A DNA stretch of 61,852 nt from an uncultured SAR116 cluster alpha proteobacterium (GCA_902520885.1 CABYPW010000014.1:1-61852), one strand, 5' to 3'; counted from the stretch's first letter, positions 9,038 to 18,601 are shown. Notes: a model not told the origin generated them from the letters alone. Numbers and translations are program-made.

Positions 9038-10915
9038 ATGAAAGATTATCATTCAACGTATGCTTTTGAAAAGCAGGATAGGGAAACTTTCTGGCTTAAG
9101 GCCTCAAAATCTATTGATTGGATTATTCCACCTAAAATTGCTCTAGATGATAGTAACTCACCATTTTCTAAATGGTTTCCTGATGGAAAAATGAATAGTT
9201 GTTTTAATGCTGTAGATAGGCATGTGCTTGCAGGACGCCAGGAGCAAACAGCTATTCAGTATGAATCCCCAATAACGGGGCAATCAGCCTCAATGAGTTA
9301 TGGAGAGTTGAAAAAGCAAACTGAAAAATTTGCAGGCATGCTTAATGAGCAAGGCCTTAAAAAAGGGGATAGGGTAATAATTTACATGCCTATGATCAAG
9401 GAGGCAGTGATTGCAATGCTTGGTTGCGCACGTATTGGGGTAGTGCATTCAGTCGTTTTTGGTGGCTTCGCCGCCGCTGAATTGGCAAAACGCATAAATG
9501 ACTGCAAGCCAAAATTAATAGTAAGTGCTTCTTGTGGCCACGAGCCTAATCGATTAGTTCATTATAAACCACTTCTTGACCAAGCTATTCAGCAATCCAA
9601 ATATAAGCCCTCGAAATGTATAATCTATCAGCGGGATGCAGCTAAAGCAGATCTTATAGTTGGAAGAGATATTGAATGGTATGAGGCGTTAGCATCTGCT
9701 ACCCCTGCGAATCCTGTGGCTTTATCGGCAAATGACCCTTTATATATTTTGTATACTTCCGGTACAACGGGTCAGCCAAAAGGCGTTGTTAGAGATAATG
9801 GCGGGCATGCGGTAGCACTTTGTTGGAGTATGTCGAATATTTATGATGTTAATCCTGGTGAAGTTTTTTGGGCTGCCTCGGATATAGGATGGGTAGTAGG
9901 CCATTCTTATATTGTCTATGCTCCCTTATTTGCTGGTTGCACTTCTATTTTGTTTGAAGGAAAGCCAGTAGGAACCCCAGATGCAGGTGTGTTTTGGAGT
10001 GTTATTGAAAAAAATAATGTTAAAACATTATTTACGGCCCCAACAGCATTTAGGGCTATAAAAAGAATAGATCCAGAAGGTTCATTTATAAAAAAACATG
10101 ATATCAGCTCTTTGAAATATCTTTTTCTTGCTGGAGAAAGAGCAGACCCGGATACCATTTTGTGGGCTCAAGAAAAACTTAGAGTGCCAATTATTGACCA
10201 TTGGTGGCAAACAGAAACTGGTTGGTCGATTTGTGCTAACCCAGTAGGTTTAGACCAACTTCCAATTAAAATTGGATCTCCTAGTTTACCAATGCCAGGT
10301 TTTCAGATAGAAGTTTTAGATGATAGCGGGAATGTATTAGCTAATAATGTCCTAGGCTCAATCGTCATAAAGCTCCCTTTACCTCCTTCTTGTTTAACAA
10401 CTATTTGGGGCTCAAATAATACATTTGTTGAGAAATATCTTGCTCGGTTTCCAGGATATTATGAGACTGGTGACGCAGGATATTTGGATGATGATGGTTA
10501 TATTTATATTATGGCGCGAACAGATGATATAATTAATGTTGCAGGTCATAGATTATCTACTGGACAAATAGAAGAAGTAATATCAGAACATCCGGATGTT
10601 GCTGAATGCGCAGTTATAGGCATAAATGACGAACTAAAGGGACAAATACCTATTAGCCTTGTTTGTTTGTACCCTGATACGCAAAACTCAGAAACAAAAA
10701 TTTGTGAGGAAATTGTGCAATTAGTTATTAATAAAGTTGGGCGCGTGTCCTCTTTAAAGAAAGTTGTGATAATAGATAGGTTGCCAAAGACAAGATCCGG
10801 TAAAATTGTTCGGTCAACGATGGTAAAAATCGCTAACCATGAGAAATGGATGATACCAGCCACAATAGAAGATGCAACCGTGCTCGATGAAATTTCAAGA
10901 GCATTAGAAAAATAG
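9038..10915 (+). CDS. prpE: Propionyl-CoA synthetase-like acyl-CoA synthetase
   Basis: A 625-residue AMP-forming acyl-CoA synthetase that probably activates propionate or another short acid. It has the N-terminal ACAS domain, the P-loop-like YILYTSGTTGQPKG, the DHWWQTETGW motif, the hinge region YYETGDAGYLDDDGY and the C-terminal catalytic lysine in PKTRSGKI. The VRDNGGHAVALCWSM stretch is typical of PrpE rather than acetyl-CoA synthetase Acs. Reaction: acid + ATP + CoA to acyl-CoA + AMP + PPi. No methylcitrate or propionyl-CoA carboxylase genes are adjacent, so the physiological acid is inferred from similarity only. Confidence 0.87.
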   Translation: MKDYHSTYAFEKQDRETFWLKASKSIDWIIPPKIALDDSNSPFSKWFPDGKMNSCFNAVDRHVLAGRQEQTAIQYESPITGQSASMSYGELKKQTEKFAGMLNEQGLKKGDRVIIYMPMIKEAVIAMLGCARIGVVHSVVFGGFAAAELAKRINDCKPKLIVSASCGHEPNRLVHYKPLLDQAIQQSKYKPSKCIIYQRDAAKADLIVGRDIEWYEALASATPANPVALSANDPLYILYTSGTTGQPKGVVRDNGGHAVALCWSMSNIYDVNPGEVFWAASDIGWVVGHSYIVYAPLFAGCTSILFEGKPVGTPDAGVFWSVIEKNNVKTLFTAPTAFRAIKRIDPEGSFIKKHDISSLKYLFLAGERADPDTILWAQEKLRVPIIDHWWQTETGWSICANPVGLDQLPIKIGSPSLPMPGFQIEVLDDSGNVLANNVLGSIVIKLPLPPSCLTTIWGSNNTFVEKYLARFPGYYETGDAGYLDDDGYIYIMARTDDIINVAGHRLSTGQIEEVISEHPDVAECAVIGINDELKGQIPISLVCLYPDTQNSETKICEEIVQLVINKVGRVSSLKKVVIIDRLPKTRSGKIVRSTMVKIANHEKWMIPATIEDATVLDEISRALEK

Positions 10916-10958
10916 TTGTTATAAAAAGTTTTATAAATTTTAGAAATTTTCTGTAAAT

Positions 10959-10988
10959 TTGACGCAAATTGTATTATTTTTATTATAA
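10959..10988 (+). promoter_or_regulatory. Candidate sigma-70-type promoter for the cold-shock gene
   Basis: TTGACG (10959-10964) is followed after 18 bases by TTATAA (10983-10988), or after 19 bases by TATAAA. If used, transcription would begin near 10995 and give a leader of about 170 bases before the cold-shock ATG. That matches the long 5' untranslated leaders known for cspA-type genes. This is pattern matching in very AT-rich DNA, so a chance match is possible. Confidence 0.35.
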
Positions 10989-11070
10989 AATTAAAATAAT
11001 AAGGTTTTTTCATACTCTTTTTTTTCAAAAAGCATTGCGTAAAATATGGAAAACCCGTAAATACCACCTT

Positions 11071-11089
11071 TCTACTTATAGTAAGTAGA
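11071..11089 (+). promoter_or_regulatory. Hairpin in the cold-shock gene leader
   Basis: TCTACTTA (11071-11078), a three-base loop TAG, and TAAGTAGA (11082-11089) form a perfect eight-base-pair stem about 75 bases before the cold-shock start codon. Cold-shock mRNAs commonly carry leader structures that change with temperature. A second self-complementary patch around ACCGGT (about 11129-11134) flanked by A and T runs lies closer to the ribosome binding site. The thermosensing role is inference. Confidence 0.45.
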
Positions 11090-11164
11090 TATAAACAAAT
11101 TGATACGAATAGCTAGTTTTTTAAAAGACCGGTTTTTTGTGTTAATAAAAACTGAGGATAAAAA

Positions 11165-11371
11165 ATGGCTAACGGAAAAGTAAAGTGGTTTAATTCACAA
11201 AAGGGTTATGGCTTCATTGAGCCTGAGGAAGGTTCGCAAGACGTATTCGTGCATATATCAGCTGTAAAAGCTGCTGGGATGGACGCATTATCAGATGGAC
11301 AAGCTGTTTCTTACGAATTAGAAACTGGTCAGAATGGAAAAACATCTGCAGTAAATTTAGAAGCATTGTAG
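11165..11371 (+). CDS. Cold-shock protein (CspA family)
   Basis: A 68-residue single-domain OB-fold protein that binds single-stranded RNA and DNA and acts as an RNA chaperone. Both RNP motifs are intact: KGYGFIEP (RNP1) and DVFVHISAV (RNP2), after the canonical start ANGKVKWFN. Length equals the family norm. GAGGA lies six bases before the ATG. The gene has a long AT-rich leader with a hairpin and is closed by a strong intrinsic terminator, so it appears monocistronic. Confidence 0.96.
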   Translation: MANGKVKWFNSQKGYGFIEPEEGSQDVFVHISAVKAAGMDALSDGQAVSYELETGQNGKTSAVNLEAL

Positions 11372-11386
11372 GTTTAATCTATTCAG

Positions 11387-11425
11387 AAAAGCGTCAGATA
11401 TTTTCTAGTATCTGGCGTTTTTTTT
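11387..11425 (+). terminator. Rho-independent terminator of the cold-shock gene
   Basis: CGTCAGATA (11392-11400) and TATCTGGCG (11409-11417) form a nine-pair stem with one G-U pair and an eight-base loop. The stem can be extended by AAAAG against the first T residues. A run of eight T follows (11418-11425). It lies 16-20 bases after the cold-shock stop codon, in the right orientation. Confidence 0.88.
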
Positions 11426-11504
11426 GCGTCATACTAAAGATTTATAGGTAGCAGTTTTTGATAAATGAATCGTAAACTTGTTTGCTTATATTTTTTTACA
11501 GAAA

Positions 11505-12590
11505 TTATTTTCTATTCTTAAATTTAGTAATAAATATTGGCATAGAAAAAAATATAAAAAGTACTCTCACTAAGTGGTGGAATGCCACAAAAGCTACATC
11601 ATAACCAAAAATTAGAGCCAAAATAGTAGCCTCATATAAACCACCTGGAACAAAAGCAAGCCAAATCGATAGAAAATTAACGTCTAATGCGAATACGATA
11701 AAAATCGTCATAATCAAGTAGGTAATTAAAATTAATCCGGAGGTCAAACAAGCATCAACTAAAGTTGTTCTAAGCTCAAACAGTGAAATTTGTGCTAGTC
11801 TTGCTCCGACTGATGCTCCTATAGTCATTTGTGCAATTATTATTAATTCAGAAACTCTGGGTAGTTCGATTATACCGACAAAATGTAAAATGCTACTTAA
11901 AAGTATGGGGCCTAATAAATGGGGTATTGGAATTCTTATCAATTTTCCTATCCAATAACCACCAAAACATAAAAGTAAGAAAATGACGATTTGTGTTAGG
12001 GAAAGATCAACTAAATTTGGCATTTCATACAATATGTCATTAGATTTTTTGATAGCTAGATTTCCTCCGAATAATGCTAAGAGAAATGGGGTGCTGATAA
12101 ATACGATCGCCACCCTCAATAGATGAAAAAGAGCTACTACATAGTCTTTTTCAACTATCTCCCGCGCCATAACTACAGCTTCTGCTTGACCGCCAGGAAT
12201 GCTGCACAGGAAAGCTTGTTTAGGTTCATAAAGTTTAACTCTAGTCAAAAATTGAAAAGTAATAAAAGTTACAAGCAATGTTGCAATAAGCATAATGATT
12301 ACAGAAAATGTCCATTGTTGAGCAGTTTTGAGAATGTCTGGAGTGAAATTAGTTCCAATCATTACTGATATTCCAATTATCACTGGTAGATAAAACCAAT
12401 TTGCGACTATTAGCAATGGTTGCACTCTAGGGACACTTGCTCCAGTTAAAAATACCCCCATAAGACTTCCGAGAAAATAAGGTGCAGGTGCGTTCAACAA
12501 CTGAAATAGGTTAGCGCTTATGAAAGCTATTATTAGGGTAAATATAATTTTATATATTTCTGTAAATATATCATTGCCGAAAAACTTCAT
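11505..12590 (-). CDS. AbrB-family membrane protein (PF05145-type)
   Basis: A 361-residue integral membrane protein with about ten hydrophobic segments arranged as two related halves. Each half contains an APxxLG or PHLLGP-type turn followed by a PGG motif (SIPGGQAEAV in the first half, VPGGLYEATI in the second). This is the duplicated AbrB family, once annotated as putative ammonia monooxygenase; its transport role is unproven. The start at 12590 is preferred over 12596 because AAGGA is then seven bases away instead of one. It probably sits in the inner membrane. The next minus-strand gene upstream is also a membrane carrier but is 200 bases away. Confidence 0.85.
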   Translation of the reverse strand: MKFFGNDIFTEIYKIIFTLIIAFISANLFQLLNAPAPYFLGSLMGVFLTGASVPRVQPLLIVANWFYLPVIIGISVMIGTNFTPDILKTAQQWTFSVIIMLIATLLVTFITFQFLTRVKLYEPKQAFLCSIPGGQAEAVVMAREIVEKDYVVALFHLLRVAIVFISTPFLLALFGGNLAIKKSNDILYEMPNLVDLSLTQIVIFLLLCFGGYWIGKLIRIPIPHLLGPILLSSILHFVGIIELPRVSELIIIAQMTIGASVGARLAQISLFELRTTLVDACLTSGLILITYLIMTIFIVFALDVNFLSIWLAFVPGGLYEATILALIFGYDVAFVAFHHLVRVLFIFFSMPIFITKFKNRK

Positions 12591-12801
12591 GTGCATATCC
12601 TTGAGGATGTTGAGCAGATCATATCCACATAAAAATTTGGCTAATAGGATATACTGAGAGAAGAACGTTAGGATAATATTCTAAGTTTTTCTCTAAAGTA
12701 AATGGGGAAAGGTAGAAATAATTTGATCAAACAGATTAAGAAAAATATATAGATTAGGTTTGAATAAATCTTATTTCGTTAAAATATTTTTAATTATTTA
12801 T

Positions 12802-13707
12802 TTATATTGATAATTTTTCCTCTTCGGTATTACTCTTTGTTTGTCTTACAAACTCTCGCCACACAATTACCATACTACTTATGAAGATAGCACACGCTCC
12901 CAAAAGCTCAAGAGATGTTGGTAATTCAGAAAAATATAAAAATCCAACAAGCCCAGCGACTGGGAGTTGTAGATAACGAAGGGTAGTAACAACTACAGCA
13001 TCGGCATATTTATATGCAAAGGTTACAGAAAGTTGAAGGAATGATGCAAGAAGTCCAAGAATAACTAATAAATGCCAAATGTTTATGTCATGAGTGAAAA
13101 CTAATTTTGACGGAAAAATTATTGCTCCAGCTAATGAAACTATAAAGGCACCCGCAAAATTATGTATCAATGTTACTGTAAATGGAGAGTCACTTTTACC
13201 AAGTTTACGGAGAATTATAGATAGAGCAGCCCCTGTCAAAGCGGCTGCAACCCCATATATTACTCCAAGACTTAATTCGCTAGAAAATGGATTTGTTATC
13301 AGAAGCACTCCAATCATCCCTATGATTACCGCTGACCATCTATAAATTCCAATTTTTTCACCTAAAAATAATGGAGAAAAAAGAGTTACGAAAATAATTG
13401 AACTCTGAAAGAGAGCTGTTGCCAATCCAAGAGAAATATTTTGCAGAGCTAAAAAAACAAAAGTTATACTGCTAAGTCCTAAGATTACTCTTAGACCCAT
13501 AGCAACCTTATTTTGCACAGAGAATAATTTGTATTTATGAATTAAAAAAGCAGATAGGACTAAAATAGGCAGAGCAAACCAAAAACGGAAAATTAAAATA
13601 CTTATTATATGTAAATCTTGCGCAAGTATTTTCACGAGCATGCTTGTTAATACACCAAATAACACGGTCAATATTGAGAACAAAATGCCTTTAGCTACTT
13701 CTGTCAT
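12802..13707 (-). CDS. DMT superfamily transporter (EamA/RhaT type)
   Basis: A 301-residue inner-membrane protein with about ten transmembrane helices in two EamA repeats (about residues 8-138 and 150-285). Features include the KGILFSILTVLFGVLTSMLV first helix, the short GEKIGIYRW loop closing the first repeat, and the glycine-rich GVAAALTGAALSI helix opening the second. Such carriers export or import small metabolites by proton exchange. Substrate is unknown. It is divergent from the Mo-hydroxylase operon, 178 bases away, which suggests but does not prove a shared substrate. Confidence 0.88.
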   Translation of the reverse strand: MTEVAKGILFSILTVLFGVLTSMLVKILAQDLHIISILIFRFWFALPILVLSAFLIHKYKLFSVQNKVAMGLRVILGLSSITFVFLALQNISLGLATALFQSSIIFVTLFSPLFLGEKIGIYRWSAVIIGMIGVLLITNPFSSELSLGVIYGVAAALTGAALSIILRKLGKSDSPFTVTLIHNFAGAFIVSLAGAIIFPSKLVFTHDINIWHLLVILGLLASFLQLSVTFAYKYADAVVVTTLRYLQLPVAGLVGFLYFSELPTSLELLGACAIFISSMVIVWREFVRQTKSNTEEEKLSI

Positions 13708-13885
13708 TTTTTTTTCATTTCTAAAATAATAGGTAGTGTTTTTTTAAACCAAGGATACCATATTATCTCTTGGAGCACCTCTGTGAAAAGAACATTGTTG
13801 AAGATAAAAAAAATATAGACAAAATTATCGATAAAGTTAAAAATAGAAGCTAAAAACAATTATTATTCGTTGTTAGGGAAAAAGT

Positions 13886-14749
13886 ATGAAGGCATCTGCA
13901 TTCAGTTATCATAAACCAATTTCACTTGAAGACGCTCTAAGTTTACTTGAGAGCGAGGAGGAGGTAAAAATCCTTGCTGGTGGACAATCTTTAATGCCAA
14001 TGTTGAATATGCGCTTTGTTCAGCCCGAGGCTGTCATAGATGTAAATGAAATTGAAGAGCTTGCAACGATTTCTTTTAATGGCAATGTTGAGATTGGTGC
14101 TTTAACACGTCAAAAAACGCTTGGCACTCACTCCATTATAAAACAGCATTTGCCAATAATGCAGGAAGCACTAAAATGGGTTGGTCATTTTCAAACCCAG
14201 TCACGAGGAACAATTGGTGGCAGTTTGTGTCACTTAGACCCTGCATCAGAGTTGCCGATGATAGCCTTGTTGTATGATGCAGAATTAGAAGTCGCATCGA
14301 AATCTGCAACTCGTATTATTCCAATGAAAGAATGGGCACTTGCCTACATGATGCCATCAATTGCACCAGAAGAATTACTTACCAAAATCTTAATAAAGCC
14401 CTGGAGTGTGCCATATGGTTATGGCTTTCAAGAATTTGCCCGAAGACACGGCGATTTTGCTATTGCTGCGGTAGGTTGTCTTTTAAAACTCCAGGATGGG
14501 GTGATAAGCGATATCGCAATATCTATAGGCGGTGTTGAAGATGTGCCAAGACGGTTTATCGAATGTGAGGACGTATTGCGTGGTTCGAAATATGATATAG
14601 AAGAAGTAAAAAAGCAAATAATAGGCCCGCTAGACCAAATAAATTATATAGATGATAGCCTTGTTACAGGTTCATACAGACAAAAATTGCTCAAGGGATT
14701 GCTCGTACGTTCAATCGAGCAGGCAGCAAGTAGGGCAAATTCTTTATAA
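13886..14749 (+). CDS. Mo-hydroxylase FAD-binding medium subunit (CoxM/CutM type)
   Basis: A 287-residue FAD-binding subunit of a xanthine dehydrogenase/CO dehydrogenase family enzyme. It carries the FAD motifs LAGGQSLMPMLNMR (about 31-44) and the TIGGSLCHLDPASELP stretch (about 109-124), followed by the C-terminal CO-dehydrogenase-flavoprotein domain. It passes electrons from the iron-sulfur subunit to an acceptor. First gene of a tight three-gene operon (15- and 4-base gaps) with AGGGA seven bases before the ATG. The order medium-small-large is a usual one for these hydroxylases. Confidence 0.93.
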   Translation: MKASAFSYHKPISLEDALSLLESEEEVKILAGGQSLMPMLNMRFVQPEAVIDVNEIEELATISFNGNVEIGALTRQKTLGTHSIIKQHLPIMQEALKWVGHFQTQSRGTIGGSLCHLDPASELPMIALLYDAELEVASKSATRIIPMKEWALAYMMPSIAPEELLTKILIKPWSVPYGYGFQEFARRHGDFAIAAVGCLLKLQDGVISDIAISIGGVEDVPRRFIECEDVLRGSKYDIEEVKKQIIGPLDQINYIDDSLVTGSYRQKLLKGLLVRSIEQAASRANSL

Positions 14750-14764
14750 ATAGGGAGATTTTAA

Positions 14765-15250
14765 ATGCAAGAACAAGATGTTCGAATGCATGTAAATGGC
14801 AAACAAGTCTCAGGTAAAGTGGAAACGAGAACTCATTTGGGGGATTTTCTTCGTCAAGCTGCCGGACTTACTGGAACACATCTTGGATGCGAGCATGGTG
14901 TTTGTGGTGCTTGCACGGTGATTGTTGACGGAGATGCGGTGCGGTCTTGTCTTATGCTGGCGGTTCAAGCTGATAATTGTGAAGTTATAACGATAGAAGG
15001 AATAGCACAGGAGGATGGGAGTTTGCATCCTCTGCAGGAGGCTTTTCGTAATAATCATGCGTTACAATGTGGTTTCTGTACTGCTGGAATGATTACCTCA
15101 CTATATGCATTCTTAACGGAAAATCCTGAAAGAAATGAAGAAGAAATTAGAGAAGCAATATCAGGTAATATATGCCGATGCACTGGTTATCAAGGTATTG
15201 TCTTAGCTGCCAAAGAGGCAGCATCAAAAATGGCTAAAGATAGGAATTAA
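14765..15250 (+). CDS. Mo-hydroxylase 2Fe-2S small subunit (CoxS/CutS type)
   Basis: A 161-residue two-cluster iron-sulfur subunit. The N-terminal plant-type 2Fe-2S cluster is marked by CEHGVCGACTVIVDG and RSCLM. The C-terminal helical 2Fe-2S domain is marked by QCGFCTAGMI and GNICRCTGYQGI. All eight cluster cysteines are present. It transfers electrons between the molybdopterin subunit and the flavoprotein encoded on either side. GGGAG precedes the ATG. Confidence 0.95.
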   Translation: MQEQDVRMHVNGKQVSGKVETRTHLGDFLRQAAGLTGTHLGCEHGVCGACTVIVDGDAVRSCLMLAVQADNCEVITIEGIAQEDGSLHPLQEAFRNNHALQCGFCTAGMITSLYAFLTENPERNEEEIREAISGNICRCTGYQGIVLAAKEAASKMAKDRN

Positions 15251-15254
15251 AAAA

Positions 15255-17597
15255 ATGGGTGTTAGACAAATCGGAGCGCGTGTTCATAGAGTTGAGGATG
15301 ATAATTTAATTCGTGGAGAGGGAAAATACCTTGATGATATTCAACTGCCTAATATGGGTTATGCTGCATTTTTGCGTTCATCAATGGCTCACGCAAAAAT
15401 TTCAATAACAGACACAGAAGCTGCGCGGACATTAGATGGAGTACAAGCGGTATTCACTTATGACACCCTTCCATCCTCTCTTGTAAGTAAAACACAACTT
15501 GAAACTTATCCGGCTCCTATAATCAAACAAAGTATGTGTCCTGAACTTCTAGCAAACGACGAGGTAGCGCACGTCGGACAAGCTATAGCTATGGTGATTG
15601 CAAATACGCGTCATGTAGCTGAGGATGCTTGTGAATTAATACAAGTAGACTATACACCCTTGACGCCAGTTGTAGACGTAATAAAGGCAGCAAAATCAGA
15701 TAGTCAATTGACGCACAGTTCATTGAAAGACAACATTGCCGCATCTATAGAAACAAAATTCGGTGATGTGGAAACTGCATTTGAAGAATGCGAAGACTCA
15801 ATAGAGTTAAGTTTTAAACAACACAGAGGGGGATGTCACTCCATGGAATGCAGAGGTGTTCTTGGTGATTGGCAACAGCAATTGGGAGAATTAACTTTAT
15901 ACTCCTCTACTCAATGTCCATATTTAGTGCGAAGAATGGTTTCTAGACAGTTGGGTTGTCCAGAAAGCTCAATAAGGGTGATAGCCCCAGATGTTGGAGG
16001 CGGTTTTGGTCCAAAAGCTGGATACTATCCAGAGGAGGCGCTTATCGCAATTGCGTCAAAAGAGTTAAGAAAACCTGTTAAATGGACAGAAGATAGAAGA
16101 GAACATTTTATATCAACTAATCAGCAAAGAGACCAAATTTGGAAGTTAGAGGTCGCTTTTAAAAAAAATGGGGAAATAACCGCTTTAAAAGGGCATGTAA
16201 CTCTCGATAGTGGTGCTTTTTTGAATTATGGTTTATTGCTCTCGGCTACCACATTAATGCCTTTACCAGGTCCATATAAAATCAAAAACCTTCATGTTAC
16301 TCTTGATGCTGTTTACACAAATACAGTCTCTACAAGTCCTGTAAGAGGTGCAGGAAGGCCAAATGCTGCTTACGCCATGGACCGCGTGATAGATGCTGTA
16401 GCTCGTCATTTAAGCATTGACCCTGCAGAAATGAGGCAAATTAATTTAGTTAAAAACGAGGATTTTCCTTATCAGCCAGGATCAAAACATAGGAATGGTT
16501 CTATGATGACTTATGATAGCGGGGACTATACTGGAATGTTAGCTATGGTAAAGGAAATGGCAGATTATGATGGCTTCCGTCAAGAACAACAAGAGGCTAG
16601 AGCAAGAGGTAAATATTTAGGGATTGGTTTAGCTTGCTTTATTGAAGATACTGGAATGGGGCCTTACGAGGGTGTAAATGTGCGCGTTGATGTAACTGGA
16701 AATATCATCGCATCGACAGGTGCTACCAGCCAAGGTCAGGGACACGCTACAGTGATTGCACAAGTTATTGCCGAAAATCTTGACATAGATATTAGCAAAA
16801 TACGTGTTGAGGCAGGAGATACTGGAAAATTTCCCCATGGAATTGGAGCTATCGGAAGTAGAACCGGGGTAAATGTTGGTATATCTGCAAATGATGCTGC
16901 GATTCAGGTTAAAAACAAAGCTTTAAAACTAGCATCTATTTTGCTTGAAAAGCCAGAGGATGAGTTGGAGTTATCAGATGGCGCAGTACGAGCTCGTTCT
17001 GATTCCAATCAATTCATTACACTTGCAGATCTGGCATTGCAATTATCACCAGCAGTCGCTGGAAAGCTTCCAGAGGGTTTTGAAACGGCTGGTTTGGAGG
17101 CAGTGTCATATCAAACCACTGATTACATGCCTCATTCTAGCGGTGCTAATATTGCAAAAGTAGAAGTGGATGTTGTGACTGGTGGAATTAAAATTCTTGA
17201 TTATTATGTAGTTCACGATTGTGGTAGAATATTAAATCCAATGATCGTAGACGGTCAGATTATTGGTGGAGTTGTGCATGGTATAGGCAATGCTATGTTT
17301 GAGCAAATGGTATATGATGACTCTGGTAACCCGATGACTACTAATTATGGGGATTATCTTTTGCCCTTAGCTTCTGAAATGCCGGAAATTCATGTGGCGC
17401 ATATTGAAACACCATCTCCTGCAAATCCAATGGGATTAAAGGGCGCAGGAGAGGGAGGAACCATACCTGCAATTGGAGCTATGATCAATGCTATTGAAGA
17501 TGCTTTAACGCCGTTTGATGCCTATATTGCAAAATACCCTGTTACACCAGAATATATACTTGAGCTCGTCGATGGAGAGAAAATGGCAGCAGAGTAA
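15255..17597 (+). CDS. Mo-hydroxylase large molybdopterin subunit (form II CoxL-like)
   Basis: A 780-residue catalytic subunit binding the molybdenum cytosine dinucleotide cofactor. It contains the N-terminal a/b hammerhead (RVEDDNLIRGEGKYLDD), the GGGFGPKAG motif, and the C-terminal KGAGEGGTIPA with the catalytic Glu. The active-site loop reads SPVRGAGRPNAA, which corresponds to form II (AYRGAGR-type) and not to the AYXCSFR loop of true CO dehydrogenase. The enzyme is therefore more likely a hydroxylase of an aldehyde, purine or other N-heterocycle than a CO oxidiser. Cofactor insertion or maturation genes (coxD-G type) are not in the window. Confidence 0.92.
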   Translation: MGVRQIGARVHRVEDDNLIRGEGKYLDDIQLPNMGYAAFLRSSMAHAKISITDTEAARTLDGVQAVFTYDTLPSSLVSKTQLETYPAPIIKQSMCPELLANDEVAHVGQAIAMVIANTRHVAEDACELIQVDYTPLTPVVDVIKAAKSDSQLTHSSLKDNIAASIETKFGDVETAFEECEDSIELSFKQHRGGCHSMECRGVLGDWQQQLGELTLYSSTQCPYLVRRMVSRQLGCPESSIRVIAPDVGGGFGPKAGYYPEEALIAIASKELRKPVKWTEDRREHFISTNQQRDQIWKLEVAFKKNGEITALKGHVTLDSGAFLNYGLLLSATTLMPLPGPYKIKNLHVTLDAVYTNTVSTSPVRGAGRPNAAYAMDRVIDAVARHLSIDPAEMRQINLVKNEDFPYQPGSKHRNGSMMTYDSGDYTGMLAMVKEMADYDGFRQEQQEARARGKYLGIGLACFIEDTGMGPYEGVNVRVDVTGNIIASTGATSQGQGHATVIAQVIAENLDIDISKIRVEAGDTGKFPHGIGAIGSRTGVNVGISANDAAIQVKNKALKLASILLEKPEDELELSDGAVRARSDSNQFITLADLALQLSPAVAGKLPEGFETAGLEAVSYQTTDYMPHSSGANIAKVEVDVVTGGIKILDYYVVHDCGRILNPMIVDGQIIGGVVHGIGNAMFEQMVYDDSGNPMTTNYGDYLLPLASEMPEIHVAHIETPSPANPMGLKGAGEGGTIPAIGAMINAIEDALTPFDAYIAKYPVTPEYILELVDGEKMAAE

Positions 17598-17618
17598 AAT
17601 ATCAGTTCTTTAAATGAC

Positions 17619-18551
17619 TTAGTTTCTAAAGTCTAAAATTTGGTTTAAAAGAGAAATTATTTGCTTGCTTTGTTTAAAACAAGGTTTTGCCTTTTTATCA
17701 CACGATGCTTTGAAATTTTTTAACATAAATGCATACTGGTTACAGGGTTCGAATATTTTTTTTGTTCCCTCTCCAATATTTCCTAATGACCAACTTGCGG
17801 TTGCTCTTTCGATTGGATTAAAGGGCGCATCTAGTCTTGCCCATCCATGTTGAGTAGTCACATGAACACATTGTGATAACCCCATGGCGCTTGAAACATG
17901 CATATAGAGTCTTTTCCCATGTCCAAAATCTAATAACGCATTCATATCTTTTTCTACATCAAGATTAGGATCCATCTGTAGGTTACAAAATAGTAGTTGG
18001 GGCGCACTTTCAAATATCAAAATTCCTGCGAGTGCGGTGTAGCATGCAATATCCCATACTGGCCCACCACCCATTCTTGCAAAGTTTCTTATATCTCCGT
18101 CTGGCCTTGGCGGGTACGAGAAAATAGCTGAAACATGTAAAGCATCTCCAATTTCAATTTTTTTTAGCCACTCCCATTGAGGATGAGAGCGTACCATGAA
18201 TGCCTCTTGAAAATAACAATTGCTTAATTTGGCTGCTTTTTCTACAGCGTCTATTTCTGACAATGATAATGCCATCGGTTTTTCACAAAGAACATGCTTT
18301 CCCGCATTTAAAGCTTTTATGCTCCATTCAGCGTGTAAATGATTTGGAAGTGGTATGTAAACAGCTTCTACTTCTGGATTTGAGAGTACGTCATCATACC
18401 GTCCAATCTTTGAAAAGCCGTAATGTTCAAGACTTTTTGGCCTTTTTGGTTCGCGTGTACCGAGATGTACAAGAGAAAATCCATTCTCCTGCATAGCAGG
18501 TATTATCTGATTTCTTGAAATTTTTGCATCTCCTAATATCCCAAATCTCAT
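17619..18551 (-). CDS. Gfo/Idh/MocA family oxidoreductase
   Basis: A 310-residue NAD(P)-dependent dehydrogenase. The Rossmann start MRFGILGDAKISRN is slightly unusual in its glycine spacing. VYIPLPNHLHAEW and the diagnostic HVLCEKPMAL follow, then the C-terminal substrate domain with GGGPVWDIACY. Family members oxidise sugars, inositols or related alcohols. It is the last gene of a possible minus-strand series beginning at the M19-like gene, but a 50-base gap separates it. Substrate unknown. Confidence 0.88.
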   Translation of the reverse strand: MRFGILGDAKISRNQIIPAMQENGFSLVHLGTREPKRPKSLEHYGFSKIGRYDDVLSNPEVEAVYIPLPNHLHAEWSIKALNAGKHVLCEKPMALSLSEIDAVEKAAKLSNCYFQEAFMVRSHPQWEWLKKIEIGDALHVSAIFSYPPRPDGDIRNFARMGGGPVWDIACYTALAGILIFESAPQLLFCNLQMDPNLDVEKDMNALLDFGHGKRLYMHVSSAMGLSQCVHVTTQHGWARLDAPFNPIERATASWSLGNIGEGTKKIFEPCNQYAFMLKNFKASCDKKAKPCFKQSKQIISLLNQILDFRN

Positions 18552-18601
18552 ATTTTTCTCTCTACTAATTAATTCGTTTTCATTTAGCCAAACCGTCTAA
18601 T

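Noticed and set aside
10546-11067. 173-codon open frame on the minus strand spanning the end of the prpE-like gene
   Set aside because: It runs antisense to a well-supported gene and through the cold-shock promoter region; no motif or ribosome binding site is seen.
13886-17597. A carbon monoxide dehydrogenase operon (coxMSL)
   Set aside because: The large subunit active-site loop reads VRGAGR (form II), not the AYXCSFR loop of aerobic CO dehydrogenase, and no coxD-G type genes are present.
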